Part shown: positions 1-8,508 of the stretch, one piece after another
Layout: every line of letters starts with the position of its first letter
How positions within the stretch are numbered: position 1 is the first letter of the stretch
Assembly (NCBI RefSeq): GCF_014467075.1
Contig: NZ_AP023027.1
Location: forward strand, 271,001-335,000
Source: Anaerostipes caccae L1-92
Lineage (GTDB): Bacteria; Bacillota; Clostridia; Lachnospirales; Lachnospiraceae
Direction: 5' to 3'
Length of the DNA: 64,000 nt
Notes under the pieces: model-generated
Database searches by the model: none
What the model saw: the letters and a program-made list of their open reading frames with translations, nothing else
Told to the model about the DNA's origin: nothing
Translations under genes and position numbers: made by a program

Positions 1-90
1 AGTTTTTTGTACCCAGTTTAAGAATACTTTTATCATGTAATTTTATATGCCCGAAAACATATAAGTGTTTTGGGGCTATTGGAGTTATTT

Positions 91-126
91 ACCCAGTGAT
101 AGGAGTATTTATCACTGGGTATTTTT
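91..126 (+). terminator. Attenuator-like hairpin in the tet(O) leader
   Basis: ACCCAGTGAT (91-100) pairs with ATCACTGGGT (111-120) and is followed by ATTTTTAT. The hairpin lies about 40 bases before the tet(O) start, where ribosomal-protection tetracycline genes are known to carry transcription attenuators. A second small stem (CCC-N6-GGG) follows just before the ribosome binding site. No leader peptide was assigned because the promoter lies at or beyond the window edge. Confidence 0.7.
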
Positions 127-162
127 ATGCCCTTTTTTGGGTGTTGATAGGAGGAAAATCAC

Positions 163-2082
163 ATGAAAATAATTAACTTAGGCATTCTGGCTCACGTTGA
201 CGCAGGAAAGACAACATTAACGGAAAGTTTATTGTATACCAGTGGTGCAATTGCAGAACTAGGGAGCGTAGATGAAGGCACAACAAGGACAGATACAATG
301 AATTTGGAGCGTCAAAGGGGAATCACTATCCAGACAGCAGTGACATCTTTTCAGTGGGAGGATGTAAAAGTCAACATTATAGATACGCCAGGCCATATGG
401 ATTTTTTGGCGGAAGTATACCGTTCTTTATCCGTATTAGACGGAGCAGTATTATTAGTTTCTGCAAAGGATGGCATACAGGCACAGACCCGTATACTGTT
501 TCATGCACTACAGACAATGAAGATTCCGACAATTTTTTTCATCAATAAAATTGACCAAGAGGGGATTGATTTGCCAATGGTATATCGAGAAATGAAAGCA
601 AAGCTTTCTTCGGAAATTATAGTGAAGCAAAAGGTTGGGCAGCATCCCCATATAAATGTAACGGACAATGACGATATGGAACAGTGGGATGCGGTAATTA
701 TGGGAAACGATGAACTATTAGAGAAATATATGTCAGGGAAACCGTTTAAAATGTCAGAACTGGAACAGGAAGAAAACAGGAGATTCCAAAACGGAACGTT
801 ATTTCCCGTTTATCACGGAAGCGCTAAAAACAATCTGGGGATTCGGCAGCTTATAGAAGTGATTGCCAGTAAATTTTATTCATCAACGCCTGAAGGTCAA
901 TCTGAACTATGCGGGCAGGTTTTTAAGATTGAATATTCAGAGAAAAGGCGGCGTTTTGTTTATGTGCGTATATATAGCGGAACATTGCATTTGAGGGATG
1001 TTATTAGAATATCTGAAAAAGAGAAAATAAAAATCACAGAGATGTGTGTTCCGACAAACGGTGAATTATATTCATCCGATACAGCCTGCTCTGGTGATAT
1101 TGTAATTTTACCAAATGATGTTTTGCAGCTAAACAGTATTTTGGGGAACGGAATACTGTTGCCGCAGAGAAAATTTATTGAAAATCCTCTCCCTATGCTC
1201 CAAACAACGATTGCAGTAAAGAAATCTGAACAGCGGGAAATATTGCTTGGGGCACTTACAGAAATTTCAGATGGCGACCCTCTTTTAAAATATTATGTGG
1301 ATACTACAACGCATGAGATTATACTTTCTTTTTTGGGGAAAGTGCAGATGGAAGTCATTTGTGCCATCCTTGAGGAAAAATATCATGTGGAGGCAGAAAT
1401 AAAAGAGCCTACTGTTATATATATGGAAAGACCGCTTAGAAAAGCAGAATATACCATCCACATAGAAGTCCCGCCAAATCCTTTCTGGGCTTCTGTCGGG
1501 TTGTCCATAGAGCCGCTCCCTATTGGAAGCGGAGTGCAGTATGAAAGCAGAGTTTCACTTGGATATTTAAATCAATCGTTCCAAAATGCGGTTATGGAGG
1601 GGGTTCTTTATGGCTGCGAGCAGGGGCTGTATGGATGGAAAGTGACAGACTGTAAAATCTGTTTTGAATATGGATTGTATTATAGTCCTGTAAGTACCCC
1701 CGCAGACTTTCGGCTGCTTTCCCCTATCGTATTGGAGCAGGCTTTAAAAAAAGCAGGGACAGAACTATTAGAGCCATATCTCCACTTTGAAATTTATGCA
1801 CCGCAGGAATATCTCTCACGGGCGTATCATGATGCTCCAAGGTATTGTGCAGATATTGTAAGTACTCAGATAAAGAATGACGAGGTCATTCTGAAAGGAG
1901 AAATCCCTGCTAGATGTATTCAAGAATACAGGAACGATTTAACTTATTTCACAAATGGGCAGGGAGTCTGCTTGACAGAGTTAAAAGGATACCAGCCAGC
2001 TATTGGTAAATTTATTTGCCAACCCCGCCGCCCGAATAGCCGTATAGATAAGGTTCGGCATATGTTCCACAAGTTAGCTTAA
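163..2082 (+). CDS. tet(O): Tetracycline resistance ribosomal protection protein Tet(O)
   Basis: This is a translation GTPase that binds tetracycline-blocked ribosomes and releases the drug. It has 639 residues, the usual full length of Tet(O). The EF-G-like GTPase motifs are intact: AHVDAGKTT at residues 10-18, DTPGHMD from 74 and NKID at 128-131, followed by the EF-G-like domains II-V. The sequence matches remembered Tet(O) nearly throughout, so the symbol is given with confidence, though a small mosaic segment from Tet(32) or Tet(W) cannot be excluded by eye. The start is fixed by AGGAGG at 149-154. Expression is probably governed by the hairpin at 91-120. A small zinc protein gene and a strong terminator follow. 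Codon use is more AT-rich than in the genes after 2800, as expected for an acquired module. Confidence 0.96.
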   Translation: MKIINLGILAHVDAGKTTLTESLLYTSGAIAELGSVDEGTTRTDTMNLERQRGITIQTAVTSFQWEDVKVNIIDTPGHMDFLAEVYRSLSVLDGAVLLVSAKDGIQAQTRILFHALQTMKIPTIFFINKIDQEGIDLPMVYREMKAKLSSEIIVKQKVGQHPHINVTDNDDMEQWDAVIMGNDELLEKYMSGKPFKMSELEQEENRRFQNGTLFPVYHGSAKNNLGIRQLIEVIASKFYSSTPEGQSELCGQVFKIEYSEKRRRFVYVRIYSGTLHLRDVIRISEKEKIKITEMCVPTNGELYSSDTACSGDIVILPNDVLQLNSILGNGILLPQRKFIENPLPMLQTTIAVKKSEQREILLGALTEISDGDPLLKYYVDTTTHEIILSFLGKVQMEVICAILEEKYHVEAEIKEPTVIYMERPLRKAEYTIHIEVPPNPFWASVGLSIEPLPIGSGVQYESRVSLGYLNQSFQNAVMEGVLYGCEQGLYGWKVTDCKICFEYGLYYSPVSTPADFRLLSPIVLEQALKKAGTELLEPYLHFEIYAPQEYLSRAYHDAPRYCADIVSTQIKNDEVILKGEIPARCIQEYRNDLTYFTNGQGVCLTELKGYQPAIGKFICQPRRPNSRIDKVRHMFHKLA

Positions 2083-2133
2083 CAGCTTGCAAAAGTCATA
2101 TAAAATGAGATTTGAAAGGATTAGAGACTAATT

Positions 2134-2307
2134 ATGATGAAATGCGAATGGATATTGTGTCCTGTTTGTGGGAACAAAACCCGTAATAAAATTAGGAAGG
2201 ACACTGTTTTGGAGAATTATCCCCTTTATTGTCCAAAATGCAGACAAGAAAGATTGATTAAAGTTGACAACTTGAAGATAACTGTCATCAAAGAGCCAGA
2301 CGCTTAA
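2134..2307 (+). CDS. Cysteine-rich KTR domain protein
   Basis: A 57-residue protein with CPVC near residue 9 and CPKC near 33, a likely four-cysteine zinc ribbon, plus the KTR motif at residues 15-17. It follows tet(O) by 51 bases and ends just before a terminator, so it is probably co-transcribed. Small KTR proteins are commonly found behind tet(M)/tet(O)-type genes; no function is established. A paralog with the same spacing of motifs lies at 25016-25195 beside an rRNA methyltransferase gene in the other element. ATG at 2134 and 2137 are both possible starts. Confidence 0.8.
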   Translation: MMKCEWILCPVCGNKTRNKIRKDTVLENYPLYCPKCRQERLIKVDNLKITVIKEPDA

Positions 2308-2312
2308 GACGC

Positions 2313-2360
2313 AGAGCCGATGAAATTGTGGAACAATTCACGAATCATCGGCTCTTTTTG
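2313..2360 (+). terminator. Rho-independent terminator after the tet(O)-KTR unit
   Basis: AGAGCCGATGA (2313-2323) pairs with TCATCGGCTCT (2345-2355) and runs into TTTTTG. The sequence just before it closely resembles the 3' tail of the radical SAM gene on the other strand near 23930-24000. Confidence 0.9.
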
Positions 2361-2436
2361 TTTCGTATTTGAAAGAACAAACTCACCAAATAAAAAAAAC
2401 GATATTCGGGTGGGTTATTTTGTTATACCCTAAATT

Positions 2437-2476
2437 ACCCTCTGAATTTGTTTTTAAATTTGGAGGGATTTTTTTA
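2437..2476 (+). terminator. Terminator-like hairpin in the leader before the sigma genes
   Basis: CCCTC-TG-AATTT pairs with AAATT-TG-GAGGG and is followed by seven T. It lies about 320 bases ahead of the first sigma-like gene with no gene between, so it may be an attenuator. The rest of 2361-2797 shows no convincing gene; an open frame there has no ribosome binding site and no family resemblance. Confidence 0.65.
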
Positions 2477-2650
2477 TGTCCTTTTTTCGGGCAGTTATCT
2501 ATCTGCTCATACGAAGCAAAATTTATCAATACATAGCATATCAGAGAACGGCAGGAAACCAGTTAAAAAAATTTCTGCCTATGCAACGGCACTTCCTGCC
2601 TTGAATGTAGAAGTACAATCTCCATACAACAGAATTAATATTTCCCATAA

Positions 2651-2684
2651 CCGTAAAGGTCATAGAGCCTTTGCGGTTTTTCTT
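2651..2684 (+). terminator. Second terminator-like hairpin in the sigma leader
   Basis: CCG-TA-AAGG pairs with CCTTT-GCGG and is followed by TTTTTCTTTT. A further imperfect stem (CTCCATCTG/CAGATGGGAG, about 2746-2787) ends on top of the ribosome binding site of the first sigma-like gene and could mask it. Confidence 0.65.
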
Positions 2685-2797
2685 TTGTCGATTTTTGTTG
2701 GAAAGTGCCATAGGGCTATTAGTGGTGTTAGGTGTCGTTCGCCACCTCTCCATCTGGATTTTGAACATTTCAAAAATTCAGATGGGAGGTACTTACA

Positions 2798-3307
2798 GTG
2801 AAATACGCACCGAGAAAGGTATATATCAAGGAAAGCGGCAGATATGTGGAACTGTCCTATACGGATTTCTGCCGCCGCAGGGAATCCGACCAGACCTATA
2901 TGGACAAGCTGTTTATCCCCATTCAAGGCTGTCTGCTTGAAGTCGTGAGGGAGCAATACACGGACTTCTACCGAGATAAGGAACGGTGGCGTTATCTGAA
3001 AAAATTAGATACGAAGAACAGCCTGCTTTCTCTGGATGGATTTACGGACAGCGAGGGGAAGCCTTTAGACTTTATCGCTGATGAAGCGGCAGACATTGCG
3101 GAAACCGTTGTCAATGCGGTTATGGTGGACAGGCTGAAAGCCGCCCTGCCTTTGCTGTCGGATAGTGAACAGGAATTGATACAGGCAATCTTTTTTGACG
3201 GACTTTCTGAGCGTGAAGTCGGGGCGAGGTTCGGCATAACCCAGAGCGTTGTGAACAAACGCAAAGCCAGAATCCTAAGAAAACTAAGAAAGATAATAGA
3301 AAATTAA
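2798..3307 (+). CDS. Sigma-70 family RNA polymerase sigma factor-like protein
   Basis: A 169-residue protein starting at GTG 2798 behind GGGAGGT (2784-2790). The C-terminal 50 residues form a sigma region 4 helix-turn-helix: LSDSEQELIQAIFF followed by LSEREVGARFGITQ and a basic tail with KRKARILRKLRK. The N-terminal half is basic and aromatic and is not a clear region 2. Such sigma-like proteins are found in Tn4451-like and Tn916-like elements and are thought to control element genes. Terminator-like hairpins both precede and follow it, so its level is probably set by attenuation. Confidence 0.75.
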   Translation: MKYAPRKVYIKESGRYVELSYTDFCRRRESDQTYMDKLFIPIQGCLLEVVREQYTDFYRDKERWRYLKKLDTKNSLLSLDGFTDSEGKPLDFIADEAADIAETVVNAVMVDRLKAALPLLSDSEQELIQAIFFDGLSEREVGARFGITQSVVNKRKARILRKLRKIIEN

Positions 3308-3322
3308 AATTTAAGGCGTTCA

Positions 3323-3365
3323 GCCCCCTTGTTTTTTCCTTTGGGAAAATGAGGGGGTTTTTCTC
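3323..3365 (+). terminator. Terminator between sigma-like genes 1 and 2
   Basis: CCCCCTT (3324-3330) pairs with GAGGGGG (3351-3357) and is followed by TTTTTC. It sits between two co-oriented regulator genes. Confidence 0.8.
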
Positions 3366-3402
3366 TGCCCTCTCAATCAATTCTGATTGGAGGAAAAGAA
3401 GC

Positions 3403-3834
3403 ATGGCATATAACCACGGACGGGAGGACAGGAAATGGCGTATCTGGAAAGAAGCGGAGGAAAAGCTGCTGCGTGAGTGCGGCGTTGATGAAGCGACCAT
3501 TGAGCAGATACGCATTGCGGACAGGGCAGACTTCAATTCCAACAGGCGGTTTTACCGATGGACGAATGACATTGCGGAATACCTTGAGGACATGGCAGAC
3601 AGGGAGCGGCAGACGGAAGTGGGTACGGTTGCGGAGTTACTGGACGAGATTGAGAGCGAAAATCTCTATCAAGTATTAGTCGCGGTGGACGGGCGTACCT
3701 TGAAAATCGTCCTGCTGAAAATGCAGGGGTATTCCACAAAGGAGATTGCCCCGCTCGTGCATTTGACGACTGGTGCCATCTATGCGAGGTTAGACCATCT
3801 GCGGAAGAAGCTACGAAAATTTTATAGCGTCTAA
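3403..3834 (+). CDS. Sigma-70 region 4-like regulator, second of three
   Basis: A 143-residue protein. The start at ATG 3403 is chosen because GGAGG lies 9 bases upstream; the longer frame from 3349 would run through the preceding terminator. The C-terminal part, LLKMQGYSTKEIAPLVHLTTGAIYARL given here only by position (about residues 103-130), is a sigma region 4 type helix-turn-helix. The N-terminus is charged and contains a paired acidic stretch. It lies between terminators at 3323 and 3863, like its neighbours. Probable role: control of transfer or replication genes of the transposon. Confidence 0.7.
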   Translation: MAYNHGREDRKWRIWKEAEEKLLRECGVDEATIEQIRIADRADFNSNRRFYRWTNDIAEYLEDMADRERQTEVGTVAELLDEIESENLYQVLVAVDGRTLKIVLLKMQGYSTKEIAPLVHLTTGAIYARLDHLRKKLRKFYSV

Positions 3835-3862
3835 AACAGCCTGCCGTCCTGCGGGCTACTGG

Positions 3863-3895
3863 GTGAGGGATGGAAATCCCCTCACTTATTTTTTG
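3863..3895 (+). terminator. Terminator between sigma-like genes 2 and 3
   Basis: GTGAGGG-AT pairs with AT-CCCCTCAC around a GGAA loop and is followed by TTATTTTTT, ending directly before the AGGAGG of the next gene. Confidence 0.8.
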
Positions 3896-3910
3896 CAGGA
3901 GGCAAGCGGG

Positions 3911-4384
3911 ATGGCATACAGAGTTAAGGCGTACACGCTTCGGGAGGAATCCACGGAAAGCGGCACAAGGTATTTTATCAGCTTTAAGGACGGGCAGGGC
4001 AAATCCCACGAGTTGGAAGTGTCGGAACAGTTCTTTATGGAGTTTCGGCAGATGGAACGCAGGAACAGGAATCTCCTCCAATGGGACGAGCGGCACAGGG
4101 AGTTTTCGGAAGTATGGGACGAAACGCTGAACAGGCGGGCGTTGAAGCTGCCTAAGAGCATAGAGGAACAAATGATTGAGGCAGAACGGGCAGAACTGCT
4201 CTGTAAGGCGGTTGACGGACTGCCAGAGATACAAAGGCGGCGTTTCCTGCTCTACTACGAGTATGAGTTCAATTTTTACCAAATCGCCGCTATGGAGCAT
4301 TGCACCGCTTCGGCAATACAGAAATCTGTTGCGATTGCAAAGGAGAAAGTAAAGGCGGAAATGAGGAAGTATCTCCAACCGTGA
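3911..4384 (+). CDS. Sigma-70 region 4-like regulator, third of three
   Basis: A 157-residue protein; ATG 3911 follows AGGAGG at 3897-3902. The C-terminal part from about residue 100 (PEIQRRRFLLYYEYEFNFYQ) is a region 4 helix-turn-helix with the recognition helix around HCTASAIQKSVA. It is about the length of the second copy and shares its architecture: variable charged N-terminus and C-terminal DNA-binding helix. It precedes the RepA-like ATPase, so it may couple regulation to replication or mobilization. The function is inferred from fold only. Confidence 0.7.
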   Translation: MAYRVKAYTLREESTESGTRYFISFKDGQGKSHELEVSEQFFMEFRQMERRNRNLLQWDERHREFSEVWDETLNRRALKLPKSIEEQMIEAERAELLCKAVDGLPEIQRRRFLLYYEYEFNFYQIAAMEHCTASAIQKSVAIAKEKVKAEMRKYLQP

Positions 4385-4496
4385 CCGACACCGCCCGAAA
4401 AAGAAATCTGTTTTTTATTTGTGTGGGATTGGCGGCATTACATACTCTCACTTTTTCTTCGTGGGAGTAAATCTATTTTTAAGGAGGTCAACGCCT

Positions 4497-4583
4497 ATGT
4501 GCAACGAAAACAAAAACACCGCCCGAAAGGAGGAAAGCCATGCAGAAGTTACAGACAGTCAACGCCGAAACGCTCCTTTATGA
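4497..4583 (+). CDS. Possible 28-residue leader ORF coupled to the ATPase gene
   Basis: ATG 4497 follows AAGGAGGTC at 4481-4489 and the frame runs 28 codons into the ATPase gene, ending at TGA 4581-4583. The ribosome binding site of the ATPase gene (AAAGGAGG near 4530) lies inside it, so translation of the two could be coupled. The peptide is hydrophilic and not recognised. Confidence 0.35.
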   Translation: MCNENKNTARKEESHAEVTDSQRRNAPL

Positions 4584-5571
4584 ACCGCTTGAGAAGCCGT
4601 CCTTTGTGGTGGACAGCCTTATCCCCACAGGCTTGTCGCTGTTCTGCGGCTCACAGAAGATAGGAAAGAGCTGGCTCATGCTGAAGCTATGTTTATGCGT
4701 GTCGCAGGGACTTCCCTTGTGGGATATGCCGACAATGGAGGGCGACGTGCTTTACCTCTGCCTTGAGGACACGTTCTGCCGTATACAGGACAGGCTGTTC
4801 CGATTGACGAACGAAGCGAGCAGGCGGCTTCACTTTGCCGTGGCAAGCTGCAAGCTGTCAGACGGTCTTATCGTGCAGCTTGAAGATTATCTGAAAGATT
4901 ACCCAAACAGCAGGCTTATTGTCATTGACACTTTGCAGAAAGTCCGTACAGCTTCAAAAGACAATGCCTACGCAAGCGACTATGGGGACATCTCACTAAT
5001 CAAAGACTTTGCCGACAGGCATTCATTGGCGGTCATTGTCGTACACCACATCCGAAAGCAGAATGACAGCGATGTGTTCAACAAGGTGTCTGGGACGACA
5101 GGCTTAACGGGGAGTGCGGACGCTACCTTTGTTCTGGAAAAGGAGAAACGGGCATCCGACACCGCCAAGCTGTATGTGACGGGCAGGGACACGCCCTATC
5201 AGGAATACACGCTGCGTTTCCGTGATTGCAGTTGGGAACTTGTGGAGAGAAAAACGCAGGAGCAGCTTGCGAAAGAAACGATACCAGACGTCCTTTTTCG
5301 GTTGGTGGATTTTATGAGGGATAAGGAAGAATGGGCAGGCACGGCAACGGAGCTGTTAGCCGCTATGAGGGAAACGGAAACCATACCCACGGTGATTACG
5401 AAATGGCTCAATGAATACCGCACCACATTTTTAAATGAGAACCATATCGTTTATCAGTACAGCCGCAAAAAACACGGCAGGCAGATTTCGCTTGCAAAGC
5501 GGGCGGGTGACAGCGGTGACGGTGGTGACAGCGATATTGGGATACCCCCTGTTACTGTCATTGACGCTTAA
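4540..5571 (+). CDS. RepA-like AAA family ATPase/helicase
   Basis: A 343-residue RecA-fold ATPase of the RepA/RSF1010 helicase type. Walker A is GSQKIGKS at residues 37-44, Walker B is RLIVID ending at about 130, and a sensor-like HHIRKQND follows near 165-172. The C-terminal region resembles a winged helix. Proteins of this family act as hexameric replicative helicases or plasmid replication regulators. Here it is followed by an iteron region and a MobV relaxase, so a role in replication of the excised transposon is inferred. Its last 20 codons themselves contain one copy of the 44-bp repeat. Confidence 0.8.
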   Translation: MQKLQTVNAETLLYEPLEKPSFVVDSLIPTGLSLFCGSQKIGKSWLMLKLCLCVSQGLPLWDMPTMEGDVLYLCLEDTFCRIQDRLFRLTNEASRRLHFAVASCKLSDGLIVQLEDYLKDYPNSRLIVIDTLQKVRTASKDNAYASDYGDISLIKDFADRHSLAVIVVHHIRKQNDSDVFNKVSGTTGLTGSADATFVLEKEKRASDTAKLYVTGRDTPYQEYTLRFRDCSWELVERKTQEQLAKETIPDVLFRLVDFMRDKEEWAGTATELLAAMRETETIPTVITKWLNEYRTTFLNENHIVYQYSRKKHGRQISLAKRAGDSGDGGDSDIGIPPVTVIDA

Positions 5572-6046
5572 AGCCGTGTAAAGCTGGCGACTCTGCCCTG
5601 CGGGTGACAGCGGTGACGGCGGTGACAGTGATTTTAGGATACCCTGCCGCTGTCATCCCTGCGGGAGAACACCCCGTAAACGCAAAGTGCAGGCGTAGGA
5701 TTTACCCGCCCTTTTCGGCGTGTAAAACCACCCCTGCGGTCAGAAAAATCCTTCCGATTTTTCCGACTGCGTTTACAGGGTGTAACACACTACACTTTGC
5801 CCTGCAAAGTCGTGTGCCAGACGTTCCCTCTGGACTCCCTTATGGCAGGTCTTACGCCCTGCTTATCCTACGCTCCACGCTTCGGATAAAAGAATGGCAG
5901 CATGACGGTGACGGCTCTTGCGAGGGGGTATTCCAAAAACACCGTCATCATCGACATGACCGTCATGCAGGGAATAAGGGTGACAGTTGAGGCAGTCGGT
6001 AGGGGGTATCCCAAAACTGCTGTCACCGCCGTCACCGCTGTCACCC
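5505..6046. repeat. Four copies of a 44-bp GGTGAC-rich repeat; candidate oriV/oriT region
   Basis: Copy A at 5505-5548 and copy B at 5602-5645 are direct. Copy C at 6003-6046 is inverted and near identical to A. Copy D at about 5921-5964 is inverted and more divergent. Each copy has three 9-base units starting GGTGAC, an AT stretch, and GGGATACCCC or a variant. Copy A lies in the end of the ATPase gene; 5572-6087 otherwise has no gene. The position between a helicase and a MobV relaxase suggests binding sites of an origin of replication or transfer. Confidence 0.8.
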
Positions 6047-6087
6047 AAAGGGCAGTTTACCCGCCGAAGAAAGGAAGATGATGAATT

Positions 6088-7053
6088 ATGCCCTATGCAA
6101 TCCTGCGTTTCCAGAAACGCAAAGCGGGCGGCGTTGCGGCTTGCGAACGCCACAACGAGCGTAAAAAAGAAGCCTATAAAAGCAATCCAGATATAGATAT
6201 GGAACGCTCGAAAGATAACTACCATCTTGTGAATCCGCCGAGGTACACCTACAAGAAAGAGATTAACCGCATGGTAGCCGAAGCAGGGTGCAGGACGAGG
6301 AAAGATAGCGTGATGATGGTGGAAACGCTTATCACGGCTTCGCCAGAATTTATGAACAGCCTGCCGCCCAAAGAACAGAAAGCGTATTTTACGATGGCTC
6401 TGGATTTCATTTCAGAGCGTGTCGGGGAGAAAAATATCCTCTCCGCAGTCGTCCACATGGACGAGAGAACGCCGCATATGCACCTCTGTTTTGTGCCGAT
6501 TACACCAGACAATAAGCTGTCTGCCAAAACAATTTTAGGCAATCAAAAGAGCCTGTCCGAATGGCAGACCGCCTACCATGAGCGGATGTCCTCACGGTGG
6601 AATCAGCTTGAAAGAGGTCAGTCCTCAATGGAAACGAAGCGGAAACATGTCCCCACATGGCTCTATAAGTTGGGCGGCAGGCTTGATAAACAGTATGAGG
6701 AAATTGTGTCTGCACTGTCCGACATCAACGCCTTTAATGCAGGGAAGAAGCGTGACAAGGCTCTGGAACTGATTGCGGCATGGCTCCCAGACGTGGAGAA
6801 ATTCTCAAAGGAAATCAGTAAGCAGAGTGCCTATATCAATAGCCTAAAGGAGCAAATCGGGCAGGAATCAGACTATGCGGGGCGTATGCGTGATGAAAAG
6901 TATGAGCAGGAACTAAAGGTGCAGAAAGCGAACCAGAAGATATTTGAGTTGCAGAGAACCAACGAGCAGATGGGGCGGCTGCTCTCAAAGATACCGCCCG
7001 AAGTGTTGGAAGAATTGCAGAAAAACCATAAAAGCAGAGCGAAAGAAAGGTAG
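6088..7053 (+). CDS. MobV family relaxase (Pre/Mob-like, TnpZ type)
   Basis: A 321-residue relaxase that would nick at oriT and pilot the single strand to a recipient using a conjugation machine in trans. The MobV motifs are visible: an N-terminal HNER at residues 22-25 and the metal-binding HMDERTPHMH at 123-132 followed by FVPI. The last 100 residues form a coiled coil. The first residues (MPYAILRFQKRK) are typical for the family. AGGAAG lies just upstream. The iteron region ends 42 bases before the gene, so oriT is probably there. Confidence 0.85.
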   Translation: MPYAILRFQKRKAGGVAACERHNERKKEAYKSNPDIDMERSKDNYHLVNPPRYTYKKEINRMVAEAGCRTRKDSVMMVETLITASPEFMNSLPPKEQKAYFTMALDFISERVGEKNILSAVVHMDERTPHMHLCFVPITPDNKLSAKTILGNQKSLSEWQTAYHERMSSRWNQLERGQSSMETKRKHVPTWLYKLGGRLDKQYEEIVSALSDINAFNAGKKRDKALELIAAWLPDVEKFSKEISKQSAYINSLKEQIGQESDYAGRMRDEKYEQELKVQKANQKIFELQRTNEQMGRLLSKIPPEVLEELQKNHKSRAKER

Positions 7054-7061
7054 ATATGTGA

Positions 7062-7916
7062 ATGAAGAAACAGGATTTTAAGGTGTTAAAGACCAAAGAC
7101 TTGTACCCGTTTCCCGACAATCCGTTTCATGTGGCAGAGGATGAAACGCTGTCAGAATTAGCGGAAAGCATCAAGGAATTTGGCATTGTCACGCCGATAA
7201 TCACACGCCCGAAAGAGGACGGGAACGGCTATGAAGTGATTGCAGGGCAGCGGCGTGTCCGTGCGTCTGAACTTGCAGGGATAAATACCGTGCCTGCGTT
7301 TGTCCTGCCCTTAGACCGTGACCGAGCCATCATCACCCTTGTAGACAGTAATTTACAGCGTGAGAATATCCTGCCATCAGAGCGGGCGTTTGCCTACAAG
7401 ATGAAATCCGAAGCCATGAAGCGGCAGGGTTTCCGCACAGACTTAACCTCGTCACAAGTTGTGACGAAGTTGCGGACGGACGACAAGGTGGCACAGGGCT
7501 TCGGCGTAGGCAGGATGACCGTACAAAGATTTATCCGTTTGACGGAACTGATACCGCCGATTTTGCGGATGGTGGACGAGGGGAAAATCGCCCTCACGCC
7601 TGCGGTGGAACTGTCCTTTTTGAAGAAAGACGAGCAGGAAAACCTCTTTGCCACGATGGAGAGCGAAGAAGCAACGCCCTCACTCTCACAGGCACAGCGG
7701 ATGAAAAGCCTAAGCCAGAGCGGGCGGCTTGACATGGATACGATATTTGCAATTATGACGGAGGAAAAGGGAAACCAGAAAGAAACCTTGAAAATCAACA
7801 CAAGCAAGCTGAAAAAGTATTTTCCGAAGAACACAACGCCGAAGCAGATGGAGGAAACCATCATTAAACTTTTGGAGCGTGAATTGCAGAGGAAACGGGG
7901 CAGGGACAGCCGCTAA
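7062..7916 (+). CDS. ParB/Spo0J-like partition protein
   Basis: A 284-residue ParB-type protein. The N-terminal ParB/sulfiredoxin-like domain includes DNPF near residue 19 and GQRRVRASELAG from 62; a helix-turn-helix follows around 150-175 (GFGVGRMTVQRFIRL). No ParA partner is encoded next to it, as is often the case in small mobilizable elements. It starts 8 bases after the relaxase gene stops, so they are probably co-transcribed. It may act in maintenance of the circular form or as a regulator; which of these cannot be seen. Confidence 0.85.
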   Translation: MKKQDFKVLKTKDLYPFPDNPFHVAEDETLSELAESIKEFGIVTPIITRPKEDGNGYEVIAGQRRVRASELAGINTVPAFVLPLDRDRAIITLVDSNLQRENILPSERAFAYKMKSEAMKRQGFRTDLTSSQVVTKLRTDDKVAQGFGVGRMTVQRFIRLTELIPPILRMVDEGKIALTPAVELSFLKKDEQENLFATMESEEATPSLSQAQRMKSLSQSGRLDMDTIFAIMTEEKGNQKETLKINTSKLKKYFPKNTTPKQMEETIIKLLERELQRKRGRDSR

Positions 7917-7961
7917 TCTTCTCTTTTCGGGAGGTAAATGCAGAAAATTGAGGTATGAAGA

Positions 7962-8192
7962 ATGAAAGAAATCCAGTATGAGATTGTAAAGGAAATCGCC
8001 GTATTGTCTAAGGGCGACAGCGGCTACACAAAAGAAATCAATCTTATCTCATGGAACGGAAGAGAGCCGAAATATGACATCCGCAGCTTTTCCCCGAACC
8101 GTGAGAAGTGCGGAAAGGGTATCACGTTGAACGCTGATGAAGCAGCAGCACTCCTTGAAGCATTACAGAAAGAAGTAAACAGCGGGGATTGA
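7962..8192 (+). CDS. YdbC/PC4-like single-stranded DNA-binding protein
   Basis: A 76-residue protein with the PC4-like pattern known from lactococcal YdbC: a KEI strand, SWNGREPKYDIRSFSP, then KGITLNADEAAALLEAL as the C-terminal helix. Such proteins are dimers that bind single-stranded DNA. In a mobilizable element with a relaxase this suggests protection of the transferred or replicating strand. Confidence 0.8.
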   Translation: MKEIQYEIVKEIAVLSKGDSGYTKEINLISWNGREPKYDIRSFSPNREKCGKGITLNADEAAALLEALQKEVNSGD

Positions 8193-8262
8193 TGGTATCT
8201 GATTGACAGGGCGGGGCGTTTCCAGACGTTCTCCTGCCCTGTCTGGAAAGGAAGATTTAAGT

Positions 8263-8454
8263 ATGGGCGAGGATAAGAAAGCAGATAAAAAGAGAAAGCG
8301 TATCGTGCCGAAAGCACCAGTTCAGATGATAATCAGCCGTGAATATGTCGGCACGCAGACAGTCACAGAAGCGTTTATCCCGATTATTTCCGAGGATATT
8401 CGGAAGAAGATTGCCGAGGGCGACACCTTCGACAATGAGGGGCTGTCCGCTTAG
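8263..8454 (+). CDS. Small element-conserved hypothetical protein
   Basis: A 63-residue protein starting at ATG 8263 behind AAGGAAG; the longer frame from 8203 has no ribosome binding site. The N-terminus is lysine-rich (KKADKKRKR) and the rest contains TEAFIPIISEDIRKKI. Small proteins in this position, directly before the serine recombinase, are usual in Tn4451-like elements and could be recombination accessory factors, but no function is known. Confidence 0.6.
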   Translation: MGEDKKADKKRKRIVPKAPVQMIISREYVGTQTVTEAFIPIISEDIRKKIAEGDTFDNEGLSA

Positions 8455-8508
8455 AATGTACGCAATGGAACATGAAAACAGATAGGACAGATATGGAGGT
8501 TTTACAGT

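Noticed and set aside
2448-2801. Open frame of 117 codons before the first sigma gene
   Set aside because: It runs through two terminator-like hairpins, lacks a ribosome binding site for its ATG and shows no protein-like composition.
5505-6046. GGTGAC repeats as a possible CRISPR array
   Set aside because: Copies are irregularly spaced, partly inverted and partly coding, with no spacers of uniform length and no cas genes.
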